The notes: generated by a model from the letters alone, not told the origin. DNA of 64,000 nt from Afipia sp. (GCA_024707075.1 JANQAK010000006.1:186001-250000), one strand, 5' to 3'. Positions 1 to 8,157 are shown, numbered from the stretch's first letter. Made by a program: numbers and translations.

Positions 1-347
1 ATCTGGAAGACCTCGTCGGCAAGAAGAAGGCTAAGGAGATGTGGTATGCAAATCCGAAAATCTCGGCGAAGGAAGCGCTTGAGATCGGCCTGATCAACAG
101 GGTTGTCCCTGACGACAAGCTGAAAGAGGAAACCCAGAAATTTGCACTCGAAGTTGCGGATCGCGGGCCTTTCGCACTGGCGTCGATCAAGGGCGCGTTC
201 AATGCCCGCCACGGCGGCGTATCCGGTCTCGCCCGCGTGTCCCACGATCTGCTGCTGCGCAACTATCTCGACACGGAAGAGAGCCATGAGCTTTCCGCTT
301 CGTTTGCTGCACGGCGCAAGCCGGACGCAACGAAATTCGGGAAATAG
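1..347 (+). CDS. BadI/MenB-like crotonase-family hydrolase, C-terminal part (cut by window edge)
   Basis: Only the last ~115 codons are present; the reading frame starts at base 3 and the true start lies outside the window. The C-terminal half looks like the MenB/BadI branch of the crotonase superfamily: a KKKAKEMWY segment, then SAKEALEIGLINRVVP, then a tail with DTEES and RRKPD, which matches where MenB (naphthoate synthase) and BadI (2-ketocyclohexanecarboxyl-CoA hydrolase) have TDEAKEG/KRKPDF-type tails. BadI opens the ring of 2-ketocyclohexanecarboxyl-CoA hydrolytically. It is followed 3 bp later by an enoyl-CoA hydratase and then an SDR and an acyl-CoA dehydrogenase, the same enzyme types as the badHI-aliAB-badK pathway. 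The catalytic N-terminal half cannot be checked, so a plain enoyl-CoA hydratase remains possible. Confidence 0.7.
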   Translation, partial: LEDLVGKKKAKEMWYANPKISAKEALEIGLINRVVPDDKLKEETQKFALEVADRGPFALASIKGAFNARHGGVSGLARVSHDLLLRNYLDTEESHELSASFAARRKPDATKFGK

Positions 348-350
348 CCG

Positions 351-1118
351 ATGCCCGTCGAGCTTACGAAGCAGGACAACTGCGCTCTCTTGCTATTGAA
401 CAGGCCGGAAGCCTTGAATGCGCTTTCGTTCTCCATCCTCAAGGAGATATCGGCCGCGATCGACGAGGTGTCCGGTTGGAATGTCCGCGCGCTCGTTGTT
501 ACAGGCGCGGGCGAGAAAGCCTTCTGCGCCGGTGCGGACATCAAGGAGCTGCGCGGACGAACGATGACAGCGCAGAAGCGCGGTGCGGAATTCGGTCAGG
601 CGACCTTCGCCAGGCTGGAGCAGCTTCCGTTTCCGACGGTGGCGGCGATCAACGGCTTTGCGTTCGGCGGCGGTCTCGAATTGGCGCTTGCCTGCACGTT
701 CCGGCTCGCGAGCCAGAATGCGAAGCTGGGTCTGCCGGAGATCAAGCTGGGACTTATTCCAGGATACGGCGGAACCCAGCGGCTGCCGCGATTGATTGGC
801 GAAGCACGAGCGCTGGAGATGATCTTGCTAGGCCGCACGGTCTCCGCTCAAGAGGCGTTATCCTTCGGCCTCGTCCATCGGCTGGTCGAGAGCGACGTAC
901 TCTCCGCGGCGATGGACTTCACCAAGGAGTTTTCGTCCTACAGTCTTGTCGCGCTCAATCTGGCGCGTGAGGCAGTTACCAGGGCGCTCGATAATCCCGT
1001 GCGAGAGGGACTGAAGATCGAGGCCGATCTTTCGACGCTCGCCTTCGGCACCGCGGATGCGGAAGAGGGCATGGCAGCATTCACCGAGAAACGTCAGGCA
1101 AAGTTCAAAGATGAGTGA
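351..1118 (+). CDS. enoyl-CoA hydratase/isomerase family protein
   Basis: 255 aa, the usual crotonase length. The oxyanion-hole region GAGEKAFCAGADIKEL (about 52-67) is present. Both acid-base glutamates of a true hydratase are visible: E110 in GGGLELALAC and E130 in LGLPEIKLG, followed by GYGGTQRLPRL. It should add water across a trans-2-enoyl-CoA. In its setting (BadI-like protein upstream, SDR and acyl-CoA dehydrogenase downstream) it may act like BadK on a cyclic or branched enoyl-CoA, but the substrate is an inference. The stop overlaps the start of the next gene by 8 bp, so the two are translationally coupled. Confidence 0.9.
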   Translation: MPVELTKQDNCALLLLNRPEALNALSFSILKEISAAIDEVSGWNVRALVVTGAGEKAFCAGADIKELRGRTMTAQKRGAEFGQATFARLEQLPFPTVAAINGFAFGGGLELALACTFRLASQNAKLGLPEIKLGLIPGYGGTQRLPRLIGEARALEMILLGRTVSAQEALSFGLVHRLVESDVLSAAMDFTKEFSSYSLVALNLAREAVTRALDNPVREGLKIEADLSTLAFGTADAEEGMAAFTEKRQAKFKDE

Positions 1119-1818
1119 CGAACAGGTTATCGTGACGGGCGCCAGTAGCGGTATCGGCGAAGCCATTGCAATCGAACTGGATCGCCGTGGCTTCAAGGTT
1201 GTGGGCCTGTCGCGAAGAGGATCGTGTCCTGTTGGCGTTGGCATGGCGTGCGACATGACAGATGAGGCTTCGATTTCCGCCTCCATCGCGAAAATCGCGG
1301 GCAGGGGCCCCATTGTTGGCCTGGTGAACAATGCTGGGGCTCATGAAGCTACGCCCAGTGCCGAGCTTTCGCTTGCGGAGTTCGAGAAATGCATGCGGCT
1401 GAACGCGTCGGCTGTCCTCGTTGCTTGCCGCGAAGTCTATCCGCATCTGAAAAAGTCGGGCGATACGCTGATCGTCAATATTGGATCGTTTTTTGACAAG
1501 CTCGCGGTGTCGGAGAATGTCGCCTACTGCGCGTCCAAGGCGGCGGTCGGCGCAATCACGCGGTGTCTTGCCACGGAATGGGCGAGCGATGGAATCAGGG
1601 TGCTCGATGTGGCGCCCGGTTACATCGAGACCGAACTCAATCGTGACTTTCTCGCCAAGCCGAAAATCAAGGCCTGGCTGGAGCGCCGCGTGCCGGTCAA
1701 GCGCGCCGGAGCCGCCTCGGAAGTCGCACGTTTGGTCGGCGCTCTCTACTCGGAGAAGATCGGTTTTCTGACCGGCGAGACGATCTACATCGATGGCGGA
1801 CAGGGAGCCAATCACTGA
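1111..1818 (+). CDS. short-chain dehydrogenase/reductase
   Basis: 235 aa classical SDR. The nucleotide-binding motif TGASSGIG is at residues 9-16, NNAG at 73-76, and the catalytic Ser-Tyr-Lys set is S126, Y139 and K143 (YCASK). The ATG at 1111 is preferred over an upstream in-frame ATG at 1057 because the Rossmann fold begins at once and the overlap with the preceding gene is short. It likely oxidises a 3-hydroxyacyl-CoA or hydroxy-ring CoA ester with NAD(P), a role comparable to BadH, 2-hydroxycyclohexanecarboxyl-CoA dehydrogenase. The substrate is inferred from the operon, not visible in the sequence. Confidence 0.88.
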   Translation: MSDEQVIVTGASSGIGEAIAIELDRRGFKVVGLSRRGSCPVGVGMACDMTDEASISASIAKIAGRGPIVGLVNNAGAHEATPSAELSLAEFEKCMRLNASAVLVACREVYPHLKKSGDTLIVNIGSFFDKLAVSENVAYCASKAAVGAITRCLATEWASDGIRVLDVAPGYIETELNRDFLAKPKIKAWLERRVPVKRAGAASEVARLVGALYSEKIGFLTGETIYIDGGQGANH

Positions 1819-2984
1819 TGAAGATGTTTGAGCAACTGGAACGTCGCCGCAACTGGGATGAGAACGAGCGCCTGCTTCTCGCCCAGGTCGACCGGATGGT
1901 CGATGAGGTGATCGCACCGAACGCCGCCAAGGCCGACAAGACCGGTGAGTTTCCCTGGGCCAATGTCGAGGCGATCAACCAGCTCGGCCTGAACGCGATC
2001 TTCATTCCTGAGGCATATGCTGGAATGCCGATGTCCTTCCGGGTTTATCTTGCCGTGGTCAAGCGCATTTCCGAGGCGTGCGCATCGACCGGCATTATCT
2101 ATGCGACGAATTTCCACGCGATGAAGCCGCTGATCCAGTTCGGCTCGGAGGAGCAGAAGTTGCGGCTGCTTCCCTGCATTGCTGAGGGAGGCCTTGCCTC
2201 GCTTGCAATCACGGAGGAAAGCGCCGGCTCCGACGCCACCGGCATGAAGACGAAATTCCAGCCTGATGGCGATAGCCTGATCGTCGATGGGTCGAAGCTG
2301 TTCATCACCAGTGGCGACGTGGCCGATCGCATTCTCCTGTTCGGCAAGTACGCAGGGATCGAGGATGTCAGGAAGTCTATCTCCGTTCTCGTTCTTGAAA
2401 AGGGCACGCCCGGATTTGAGGTGCTGCGTCTCGAAGAGAAGATGGGGCATCGGGCATCTTCGACCGCGGCCTTGCGATTCAACGGCTGTCGTGTGCCGCG
2501 CGCCAATCTGATTGGCGAACCCGGTGATGGACTTGGGATTCTGCTCGCGTCGCTGAACCGGTCGCGGCCCAGCGTTGCGGCACACGCCTTGGGCATCGCT
2601 TTCGCCGCGTTCAAGGACATGACAGGCTACATGAATGAGCGTCGGCAATCGGGCCGCCGGATCGTCGACTTCCAGGCCAATCAGTTTCTGCTTGCCGATC
2701 TCGCGACGGATCTTGCGATGGCGGATAGCTGGCTCGATTATCTGGCCGATCTCATCGAAGCCGATGCTGACGACTTCGGTCTCGAAGCCTCGGCGGCGAA
2801 AATGCGCGCGTCGGATCTCGCGATGCGGATCGCGACCGAAGCCGTGCAGATGCATGGCGGATACGGTTACTGTAGTGACTTCCGCGTCGAGCGGCTGATG
2901 CGCGATGCGAAGATCACTCAGATATGGGAAGGCACCAACCAGGTGCATCGGCAACTCATCGGACGGAGCTTTGCAACCAAATGA
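1818..2984 (+). CDS. acyl-CoA dehydrogenase
   Basis: 388 aa flavoprotein of the acyl-CoA dehydrogenase family. Visible family marks are AITEESAGSDATGMKT (FAD/substrate region), a C-terminal helix with QMHGGYGY and RDAKITQIWEGTNQ, where E371 occupies the usual position of the catalytic base. It introduces the alpha-beta double bond into an acyl-CoA and passes electrons to ETF. The start codon shares one base with the SDR stop (TGATG). With the hydratase, SDR and ring-hydrolase-like gene it could start a cyclohexanecarboxylate-type pathway as AliB does, but a linear or branched acyl-CoA substrate is equally possible. Confidence 0.9.
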   Translation: MKMFEQLERRRNWDENERLLLAQVDRMVDEVIAPNAAKADKTGEFPWANVEAINQLGLNAIFIPEAYAGMPMSFRVYLAVVKRISEACASTGIIYATNFHAMKPLIQFGSEEQKLRLLPCIAEGGLASLAITEESAGSDATGMKTKFQPDGDSLIVDGSKLFITSGDVADRILLFGKYAGIEDVRKSISVLVLEKGTPGFEVLRLEEKMGHRASSTAALRFNGCRVPRANLIGEPGDGLGILLASLNRSRPSVAAHALGIAFAAFKDMTGYMNERRQSGRRIVDFQANQFLLADLATDLAMADSWLDYLADLIEADADDFGLEASAAKMRASDLAMRIATEAVQMHGGYGYCSDFRVERLMRDAKITQIWEGTNQVHRQLIGRSFATK

Positions 2985-3862
2985 CACGTAAGATTCAAAC
3001 CGTCGGGGTTTGCGGGGCTGGCGGAACGATGGGTGCCGGTATTGCGCTCGTCGCCGCGCGTGCGGGCTTTCGCACGATTTCCTACGACGTTGCGAGCGCG
3101 CCGCTTGAGCGCGCCGCCAAACAATCGGCGGCGTTCCTCGGGAAATCCGTTGAGCGCGGCAAGATGAAGCCCGAGGCGCGGGACTCCATTCTCGCTGCGA
3201 TGAGCCATACGGCGGATATCGGCGGATTGGAATCCTGCGACCTCATCATCGAAGCTGTCTTCGAGGATCTTGGCGTCAAACGGGATCTTATGAAGCGTCT
3301 CGACGCTGTTTGCGCGGATGATGTGATTTTCGGTTCCAACACGTCCACGCTTTCGATCACCGAGATCGCGTCCGGCTCGAAGCGTCCCGAGCGCGTCGTG
3401 GGAATGCATTTCTGCCTTCCCGCGCAGTTGATGAAATTGATTGAGATGTCACCGGGCATCCTCACGTCGGATGAGACATTCCGTGCAGCGTGGGAATGGG
3501 CCGAGACCTGCAAGCAGATTCCGGTTAAGACCCAGGACAAGCCGGGTTTCATTCTCAACGCGCTGCTTGTCCCGTTCAATAACGACGCCATTCGCGCGGT
3601 CGAGGCTGGTGTCGCGTCGGCGGCCGATATCGATCTCGCGATCAAGACCGGCCTTGGCTACAAGATGGGACCGCTCGAACTGGTCGATCTCGTGGGTCTC
3701 GATACACAAATCCGTCTGTGCGAAGCGTTCTATCCCATCACGCTCGACCCGCGTGCCGCGACGCCGCCGCTCCTGAAGCGGATGGTTGCCGCCGGATTGC
3801 TCGGACGCAAGTCGGGCCGCGGATTTTTCACATATGACGGCAACGCGATGTTCGGAGCTTGA
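2981..3862 (+). CDS. 3-hydroxyacyl-CoA dehydrogenase (unusual active-site residue)
   Basis: 293 aa NAD-dependent 3-hydroxyacyl-CoA dehydrogenase of the Hbd/PaaH type: N-terminal Rossmann domain with GVCGAGGTMGAGIA near residue 9, and the C-terminal HAD domain from about 190 (DKPGFILNALLVPFNNDAIR, LGYKMGPLELVDLVGLD). The catalytic His-Glu pair appears as H143 and E155. The usual HFFNP stretch reads HFCLP, so the conserved asparagine three residues after the histidine is leucine (L146). The ATG at 2981 overlaps the previous stop by 4 bp. It should oxidise the 3-hydroxyacyl-CoA made by the upstream hydratase. Confidence 0.88.
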   Translation: MTRKIQTVGVCGAGGTMGAGIALVAARAGFRTISYDVASAPLERAAKQSAAFLGKSVERGKMKPEARDSILAAMSHTADIGGLESCDLIIEAVFEDLGVKRDLMKRLDAVCADDVIFGSNTSTLSITEIASGSKRPERVVGMHFCLPAQLMKLIEMSPGILTSDETFRAAWEWAETCKQIPVKTQDKPGFILNALLVPFNNDAIRAVEAGVASAADIDLAIKTGLGYKMGPLELVDLVGLDTQIRLCEAFYPITLDPRAATPPLLKRMVAAGLLGRKSGRGFFTYDGNAMFGA

Positions 3863-4509
3863 GCAAGATGCGTTACACACTTATCAAGAACGGTGAAAGC
3901 CGATCGTTTCCGGACGCGGACCCATTCTATGCCGGCGCCGGCGGTGTGGAGCAGGCCGAGGTTGTTCTCTACAGCGGCGTGCCGTTCAAGCAGGATTCCA
4001 CCAGAGCGTTGATCCTGGTTGAACTTGGTGACGAGTCGCTCGCTGAGCACGCCGGCGAGGACGGAATTGCGAATGTCCTTGGCTTCGCAAGGTATCGCAA
4101 CGGCGATGATGCTCCCTCTCAATTGATCGAACTTGTCAGGCAGCCGAACCACGATGATGCCGTTGTCGCTGTGGCGCGCGAGTTCTTTCAGGAGCGCGGG
4201 TTTCAGGTCGCGGTTTCGAGCGATCAGATCGGCCGCATCATCAATCGCCTTGTATTGCCCAAATACAATGCTGCGCTCCGGTTTCTGGATGAAGGCCTAG
4301 CGAGTCAGGAGGACATGGATCTGACCTGCAAACTTGGTCTCGGCTATCCCGATGGCCCAATCGAGCGCGTCATCCGTGGTGGTCTTCAGCATCACCATGC
4401 GCGGACAAAGGCGCTGTTCGATACCTTCGGTACGCCGTCTTACGCGCCGCCGCGGCGCGCAATCGTGGCGTATCACAGGGCGTCGAAAGATGGTCGGGTG
4501 ATCAAGTGA
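3859..4509 (+). CDS. HAD C-terminal-domain-like protein without Rossmann domain
   Basis: 216 aa. The second half (about 120-180) matches the helical C-terminal domain of 3-hydroxyacyl-CoA dehydrogenase: RIINRLVLPKYNAALRFLDEG, then QEDMDLTCKLGLGYPDGPIERV. The first ~110 residues lack any GxGxxG nucleotide-binding motif, so it should not bind NAD in the usual way. The start is either the TTG at 3859, which overlaps the preceding stop, or the ATG at 3868. Lying directly behind a complete HAD gene, it may be an accessory subunit or a diverged duplicate of that dimerisation/substrate domain. No catalytic function is claimed. Confidence 0.75.
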   Translation: MSKMRYTLIKNGESRSFPDADPFYAGAGGVEQAEVVLYSGVPFKQDSTRALILVELGDESLAEHAGEDGIANVLGFARYRNGDDAPSQLIELVRQPNHDDAVVAVAREFFQERGFQVAVSSDQIGRIINRLVLPKYNAALRFLDEGLASQEDMDLTCKLGLGYPDGPIERVIRGGLQHHHARTKALFDTFGTPSYAPPRRAIVAYHRASKDGRVIK

Positions 4510-5264
4510 CGGCGGAAGGTTATATCCTTGAAACTCGTGGATTGACGAAGGAATTCGCGGGCTTTGTGGCCGTGAGTGAGGTCGATCTGAGGGTTCGGCG
4601 GGGGACCATTCATGCGCTGATCGGCCCGAACGGGGCCGGCAAGACGACATGTTTCAACCTGCTGACCAAGTTCCTGAAGCCGTCGCGGGGCCAGATCCTC
4701 TACAAGGGGCAGGACATCACGGCGCTGGCGCCGGCCGACGTGGCGCGGCTGGGGCTGGTGCGGTCGTTCCAGATTTCGGCGGTGTTTCCGCACCTCACGG
4801 CGCTGGAGAACGTGCGGGTCGCGTTGCAGCGTCAGCACGGCTCGTCGTTCGATTTCTGGCGCTCGAAGTCGGTGCTCGATCAATACAACACCCGGGCGCG
4901 GGAGCTGCTTGAGGACGTGGGCCTGAGCGATTTCGCCAACACGCCGGCGGTGGAGATGCCCTATGGCCGCAAGCGGGCGCTGGAGATCGCGACCACGCTG
5001 GCGCTCGATCCGGAGATGATGCTGCTGGACGAGCCGATGGCCGGCATGGGCCATGAGGACATCGACAAGGTGGCGGCGCTGATCAAGCGCATCTCGCAGA
5101 AATACACGATCCTGATGGTCGAGCATAACCTGAACGTGGTCGCCAACCTGTCGGACACCATCACGGTCTTGACCCGCGGCAAGGTGCTGGCGGAAGGCGA
5201 CTACGCCACGCTGACGAAGGACCCGCGGGTCAAGGAAGCCTATCTGGGGGCCGGCCATGAGTAA
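4506..5264 (+). CDS. livG: branched-chain amino acid-type ABC transporter ATP-binding protein (LivG)
   Basis: 252 aa LivG-type ATPase. Walker A GPNGAGKTT is at residues 40-48, the signature region reads MPYGRKRALEIA, and Walker B with the following D loop is MMLLDEPMAGMGHED; a switch histidine follows in VEHNLNV. The GTG start overlaps the previous stop (GTGA). It energises uptake through the LivH/LivM channel encoded just downstream. Order here is G-F-H-M. No periplasmic binding protein accompanies this set in the window, so it may use one encoded elsewhere. Substrates of such systems beside acyl-CoA genes are often aromatic, alicyclic or dicarboxylic acids rather than amino acids. Confidence 0.92.
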   Translation: MTAEGYILETRGLTKEFAGFVAVSEVDLRVRRGTIHALIGPNGAGKTTCFNLLTKFLKPSRGQILYKGQDITALAPADVARLGLVRSFQISAVFPHLTALENVRVALQRQHGSSFDFWRSKSVLDQYNTRARELLEDVGLSDFANTPAVEMPYGRKRALEIATTLALDPEMMLLDEPMAGMGHEDIDKVAALIKRISQKYTILMVEHNLNVVANLSDTITVLTRGKVLAEGDYATLTKDPRVKEAYLGAGHE

Positions 5265-5973
5265 TACTGCCAGCTCTCCGGTGCTCACCGTCAGGAATCT
5301 CGAGGCGTGGTACGGCGAGTCCCACATCCTGCACGGCATGAACTTCGAGGTCCGCCCCGGCGAGGTGGTTACGCTGCTCGGCCGCAACGGCGCGGGCAAG
5401 ACCTCGACGCTGAAGTCTGTGATGGGCCTGATCGGCAAGCGCACCGGCTCGGTGGCGTTCGAAGGCAGCGAGATCATCCGGCTGCCGGCGGAGAAGATCG
5501 CGCGGCTCGGGGTGGCGTTCTGCCCGGAGGAACGCGGCATCTTCGCCTCGCTCGATGTGAAGGAGAACCTGCTGCTGCCGCCGGTGATCCGCTCTGGCGG
5601 CATGACGCTGGACCAGATCTTCGAACTGTTCCCGAACCTGAAGGAACGGCTCGGCAGCCAGGGCACCAAGCTGTCCGGCGGCGAGCAGCAGATGCTGGCG
5701 ATCGCGCGCATCCTGCGCACCGGCGCCCGGTTCCTGATGCTGGACGAGCCGACCGAAGGACTTGCGCCGGTGATCATCCAGCAGATCGGCAAGATGATCG
5801 CGCGGCTGAAGGCGGAAGGCTTCACCATCCTCTTGGTGGAGCAGAACTTCCGCTTCGCCTCCACCGTCGCCGACCGCTTCTACATCGTCGAGCACGGCAG
5901 GATCATCGACACATTCGCGAACTCCGAACTCCAGGCCAACATGGAAAAACTCCACACGTATCTCGGCGTGTAA
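5257..5973 (+). CDS. livF: branched-chain amino acid-type ABC transporter ATP-binding protein (LivF)
   Basis: 238 aa LivF-type ATPase: Walker A LGRNGAGKTS near residue 44, signature LSGGEQQMLAIARIL, Walker B FLMLDEPTEGLAP and the switch region LVEQNF. It starts 8 bp inside the end of livG and so is translationally coupled. It forms the ATPase heterodimer with LivG. The downstream permease gene follows after 56 bp. Confidence 0.92.
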   Translation: MSNTASSPVLTVRNLEAWYGESHILHGMNFEVRPGEVVTLLGRNGAGKTSTLKSVMGLIGKRTGSVAFEGSEIIRLPAEKIARLGVAFCPEERGIFASLDVKENLLLPPVIRSGGMTLDQIFELFPNLKERLGSQGTKLSGGEQQMLAIARILRTGARFLMLDEPTEGLAPVIIQQIGKMIARLKAEGFTILLVEQNFRFASTVADRFYIVEHGRIIDTFANSELQANMEKLHTYLGV

Positions 5974-6029
5974 GGCAGTGGTCGGTCGTTCTGGAAAATC
6001 CATTCTTAAATTTACGGCGGTGAATTGAA

Positions 6030-6896
6030 GTGTACCAAGCCCTATACGCCCAGCTTTTGGTGGGATTGATCAACGGGTCGTTTTACGCGCTGCTCAGTCT
6101 TGGGCTTGCGGTGATTTTCGGGATGCTCAACATCATCAACTTCGCGCATGGCGCGCTGTACATGATGGGGGCGTTCGTCGCGTATTTCCTGCTGAACCTC
6201 GGCGGCATCAACTACTGGTGGGCGCTGATCCTGTCGCCGCTGATCGTCGGTGGATTCGGCATCCTGCTGGAACGCACCATGCTGCAATGGCTGACCGGCC
6301 TCGATCATCTTTATGGATTGCTGCTGACGTTCGGCCTGGCGCTGATCATCCAGGGCGTGTTCCAGAACTATTTCGGCTCGTCGGGATTGCCCTATGCCAT
6401 TCCCGACATTCTCAAGGGCGGCGTCAACCTCGGCTTCATGTACCTGCCGATCTATCGCGGCTGGGTCGTGATCTTCTCGCTCGTGGTCTGCATCGCGACC
6501 TGGTACACGATCGAGCGCACGCGCTTCGGCTCCTACCTGCGCGCCGCCACCGAGAATCCGACGCTGGTGCGCGCCTTCGGCATCAACGTGCCGCGCATGA
6601 TCACGCTGACCTTCGGGCTGGGCGTCGGCCTTGCCGCCCTTGCCGGCGTGCTGTCGGCCCCGATCAACCAGGTGCGCCCGCTGATGGGCGCGGACCTCAT
6701 CATCGTGGTGTTCGCGGTGGTGGTGATCGGCGGCATGGGCTCGATCATGGGCTCGATCATCACCGGCTTCTCGCTCGGCGTGATCGAGGGCATGACCAAG
6801 TATTTCTACCCGGAGGCCTCCAACACGGTGGTCTTCGTGCTGATGGTGCTGGTGCTGCTGGTGAAGCCGACGGGACTGACGGGACGGGCGACCTAG
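6030..6896 (+). CDS. livH: branched-chain amino acid-type ABC transporter permease (LivH)
   Basis: 288 aa polytopic membrane protein typical of LivH: NGSFYALLSLGLAVIFGMLNIINFAHG near the N-terminus and the conserved cytoplasmic loop GINVPRMI followed by LGVGLAALAGVLSAPI. It begins with GTG at 6030, preceded by a purine-rich GGCGGTGAA. Its TAG stop lies inside the left arm of a long hairpin that fills the space before livM, so translation termination and the RNA structure meet here. Confidence 0.92.
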   Translation: MYQALYAQLLVGLINGSFYALLSLGLAVIFGMLNIINFAHGALYMMGAFVAYFLLNLGGINYWWALILSPLIVGGFGILLERTMLQWLTGLDHLYGLLLTFGLALIIQGVFQNYFGSSGLPYAIPDILKGGVNLGFMYLPIYRGWVVIFSLVVCIATWYTIERTRFGSYLRAATENPTLVRAFGINVPRMITLTFGLGVGLAALAGVLSAPINQVRPLMGADLIIVVFAVVVIGGMGSIMGSIITGFSLGVIEGMTKYFYPEASNTVVFVLMVLVLLVKPTGLTGRAT

Positions 6897-6970
6897 TGTG
6901 GTGGTTCGCAAGTCCGCAACGGTATCTCAGCACGTCCATTTGCGGACTTGCGAACCAGACCCACACTAGG
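6892..6970 (+). repeat. long bulged inverted repeat 1 between livH and livM
   Basis: The left arm (6892-6919) and right arm (6940-6970) are complementary over 28 bp, as 18 bp (core TTGCGGACTTGCGAACCA) plus 10 bp, interrupted by a 3-nt bulge in the right arm; the loop is 20 nt. The left arm contains the livH stop codon. It has no T-run, so it is not a classical terminator. The structure resembles intergenic palindromic repeats of Bradyrhizobiaceae genomes; that family assignment is from memory and needs a search. Confidence 0.75.
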
Positions 6971-6982
6971 AATTTTATTTTG

Positions 6983-7058
6983 CGAGTGTCCTTTCGAATC
7001 CGAAGTTCGCTTGGGGACGCGCTGCAAAATGAGGCGAACTTCGGATTCAGGACACTCG
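6983..7058 (+). repeat. long bulged inverted repeat 2 between livH and livM
   Basis: Left arm 6983-7010 and right arm 7034-7058 pair over 25 bp, as 15 bp (core GCGAACTTCGGATTC) plus 10 bp (AGGACACTCG), with a 3-nt bulge in the left arm and a 23-nt loop. It ends two bases before the livM start codon, so it could hide or pace that ribosome binding site. It has the same build as the adjacent hairpin but a different sequence. Confidence 0.75.
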
Positions 7059-7059
7059 T

Positions 7060-8028
7060 ATGACCACAATCACCGACAACGCCGTTCCGGCCACCGGCCG
7101 CTCCACCACCGACGAGATGATCGCCTTTGTGGTGATGGCGGCCTTGCTGGCCATCGTGCCGCTGACCGGGCTGTATCCCTACTTCGTGATGCAGGCGCTG
7201 TGCTTTGCGCTGTTCGCCTGCGCCTTCAACCTCCTGATCGGCTACAGCGGCCTGTTGTCGTTCGGCCATGCCATGTTCCTCGGCACCGCGGGCTATGTGA
7301 CCGCGCACGCGCTGAAGGTCTGGGGCGTCGCGCCGGAGATCGGCATTGTGCTCGGCGTCGCCGGCGCCTGCGCGCTGAGTGTCATCACCGGACTGATCGC
7401 GATCCGCCGCCAGGGCATCTACTTCGCCATGATCACGCTGGCGCTGTCGCAGCTCCTGTTCTTCATCTACCTGCAAACCCCGTTCACCCATGGCGAGGAC
7501 GGCATCCAGGGCATCCCGCAGGGCATGATGTTCGGCTTCCTCGACCTGTCGAACACGACGACGCTCTACTACGTCGTGCTGGCGGTGTTCCTGCTCGGCT
7601 TCCTGCTGATCTACCGGGCGATCAACTCGCCGTTCGGCGAGGTGCTGAAGTCGATCCGCGAGAACGAGCAGCGCGCGATCTCGCTGGGCTACAAGACCGA
7701 CCAGTACAAGTTCCTGGCCTTCGTGCTGTCGGGCAGCCTCGCTGGCCTTGCCGGCGCCATGAAGGTGTTCGTGGCGCAGAATGCGTCCTTGACCGACGTG
7801 CACTGGACCATGTCCGGCGAGGTCGTGCTGATGACCCTGGTCGGCGGCCTCGGCACCGTGTTCGGTCCCGTCGTCGGCGCCTTCGTCATCATCGCCATGC
7901 AGCAGTACCTGGCCGGTTTCGGCCAGTGGGTCACCGTGATCCAGGGCGCCATCTTCGTCATCTGCGTCCTCACATTCCGAAGAGGCGTCATCGGCGAAAT
8001 CGCTCATTTCTTCAAGCGGTCGCTGTAA
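7060..8028 (+). CDS. livM: branched-chain amino acid-type ABC transporter permease (LivM)
   Basis: 322 aa LivM-type permease with about 8-9 hydrophobic segments. Family stretches are FNLLIGYSGLLSFGHAMFLG, TGLIAIRRQGIYFAMITLALSQ and the coupling loop SPFGEVLKSIRENEQRAISLGY. The ATG directly follows the right arm of a 25-bp hairpin, and no clear free Shine-Dalgarno is visible outside that structure. It completes the G-F-H-M transporter of this operon. Confidence 0.92.
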   Translation: MTTITDNAVPATGRSTTDEMIAFVVMAALLAIVPLTGLYPYFVMQALCFALFACAFNLLIGYSGLLSFGHAMFLGTAGYVTAHALKVWGVAPEIGIVLGVAGACALSVITGLIAIRRQGIYFAMITLALSQLLFFIYLQTPFTHGEDGIQGIPQGMMFGFLDLSNTTTLYYVVLAVFLLGFLLIYRAINSPFGEVLKSIRENEQRAISLGYKTDQYKFLAFVLSGSLAGLAGAMKVFVAQNASLTDVHWTMSGEVVLMTLVGGLGTVFGPVVGAFVIIAMQQYLAGFGQWVTVIQGAIFVICVLTFRRGVIGEIAHFFKRSL

Positions 8029-8113
8029 GTATCCGGGAGGCGAGATGCTGTCGCCTAGGGGCGCGCCAGTGCCAGGCAGACCATTCGCATGGGGTGACAG
8101 CGAATTCCGCTTA

Positions 8114-8132
8114 TTGGGGGCCGCATCCCCAA
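8114..8132. terminator. small hairpin between convergent livM and the EAL gene
   Basis: TTGGGG (8114-8119) pairs with CCCCAA (8127-8132) around a 7-nt loop in the 129-bp gap between converging genes. A second 6-bp stem, AGGCGA/TCGCCT, lies near 8039-8057. Neither is followed by a T-run, so termination is only a possibility. Confidence 0.35.
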
Positions 8133-8157
8133 AAGCGCGGATATACATCATCGATGC

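Noticed and set aside
1812..2987. 391-codon open frame on the minus strand, opposite the acyl-CoA dehydrogenase
   Set aside because: It is an antisense shadow of a clear gene. High GC content keeps stops rare on the opposite strand; similar long antisense frames at 4473-5864, 41584-42618 and 42706-43935 were dropped for the same reason.
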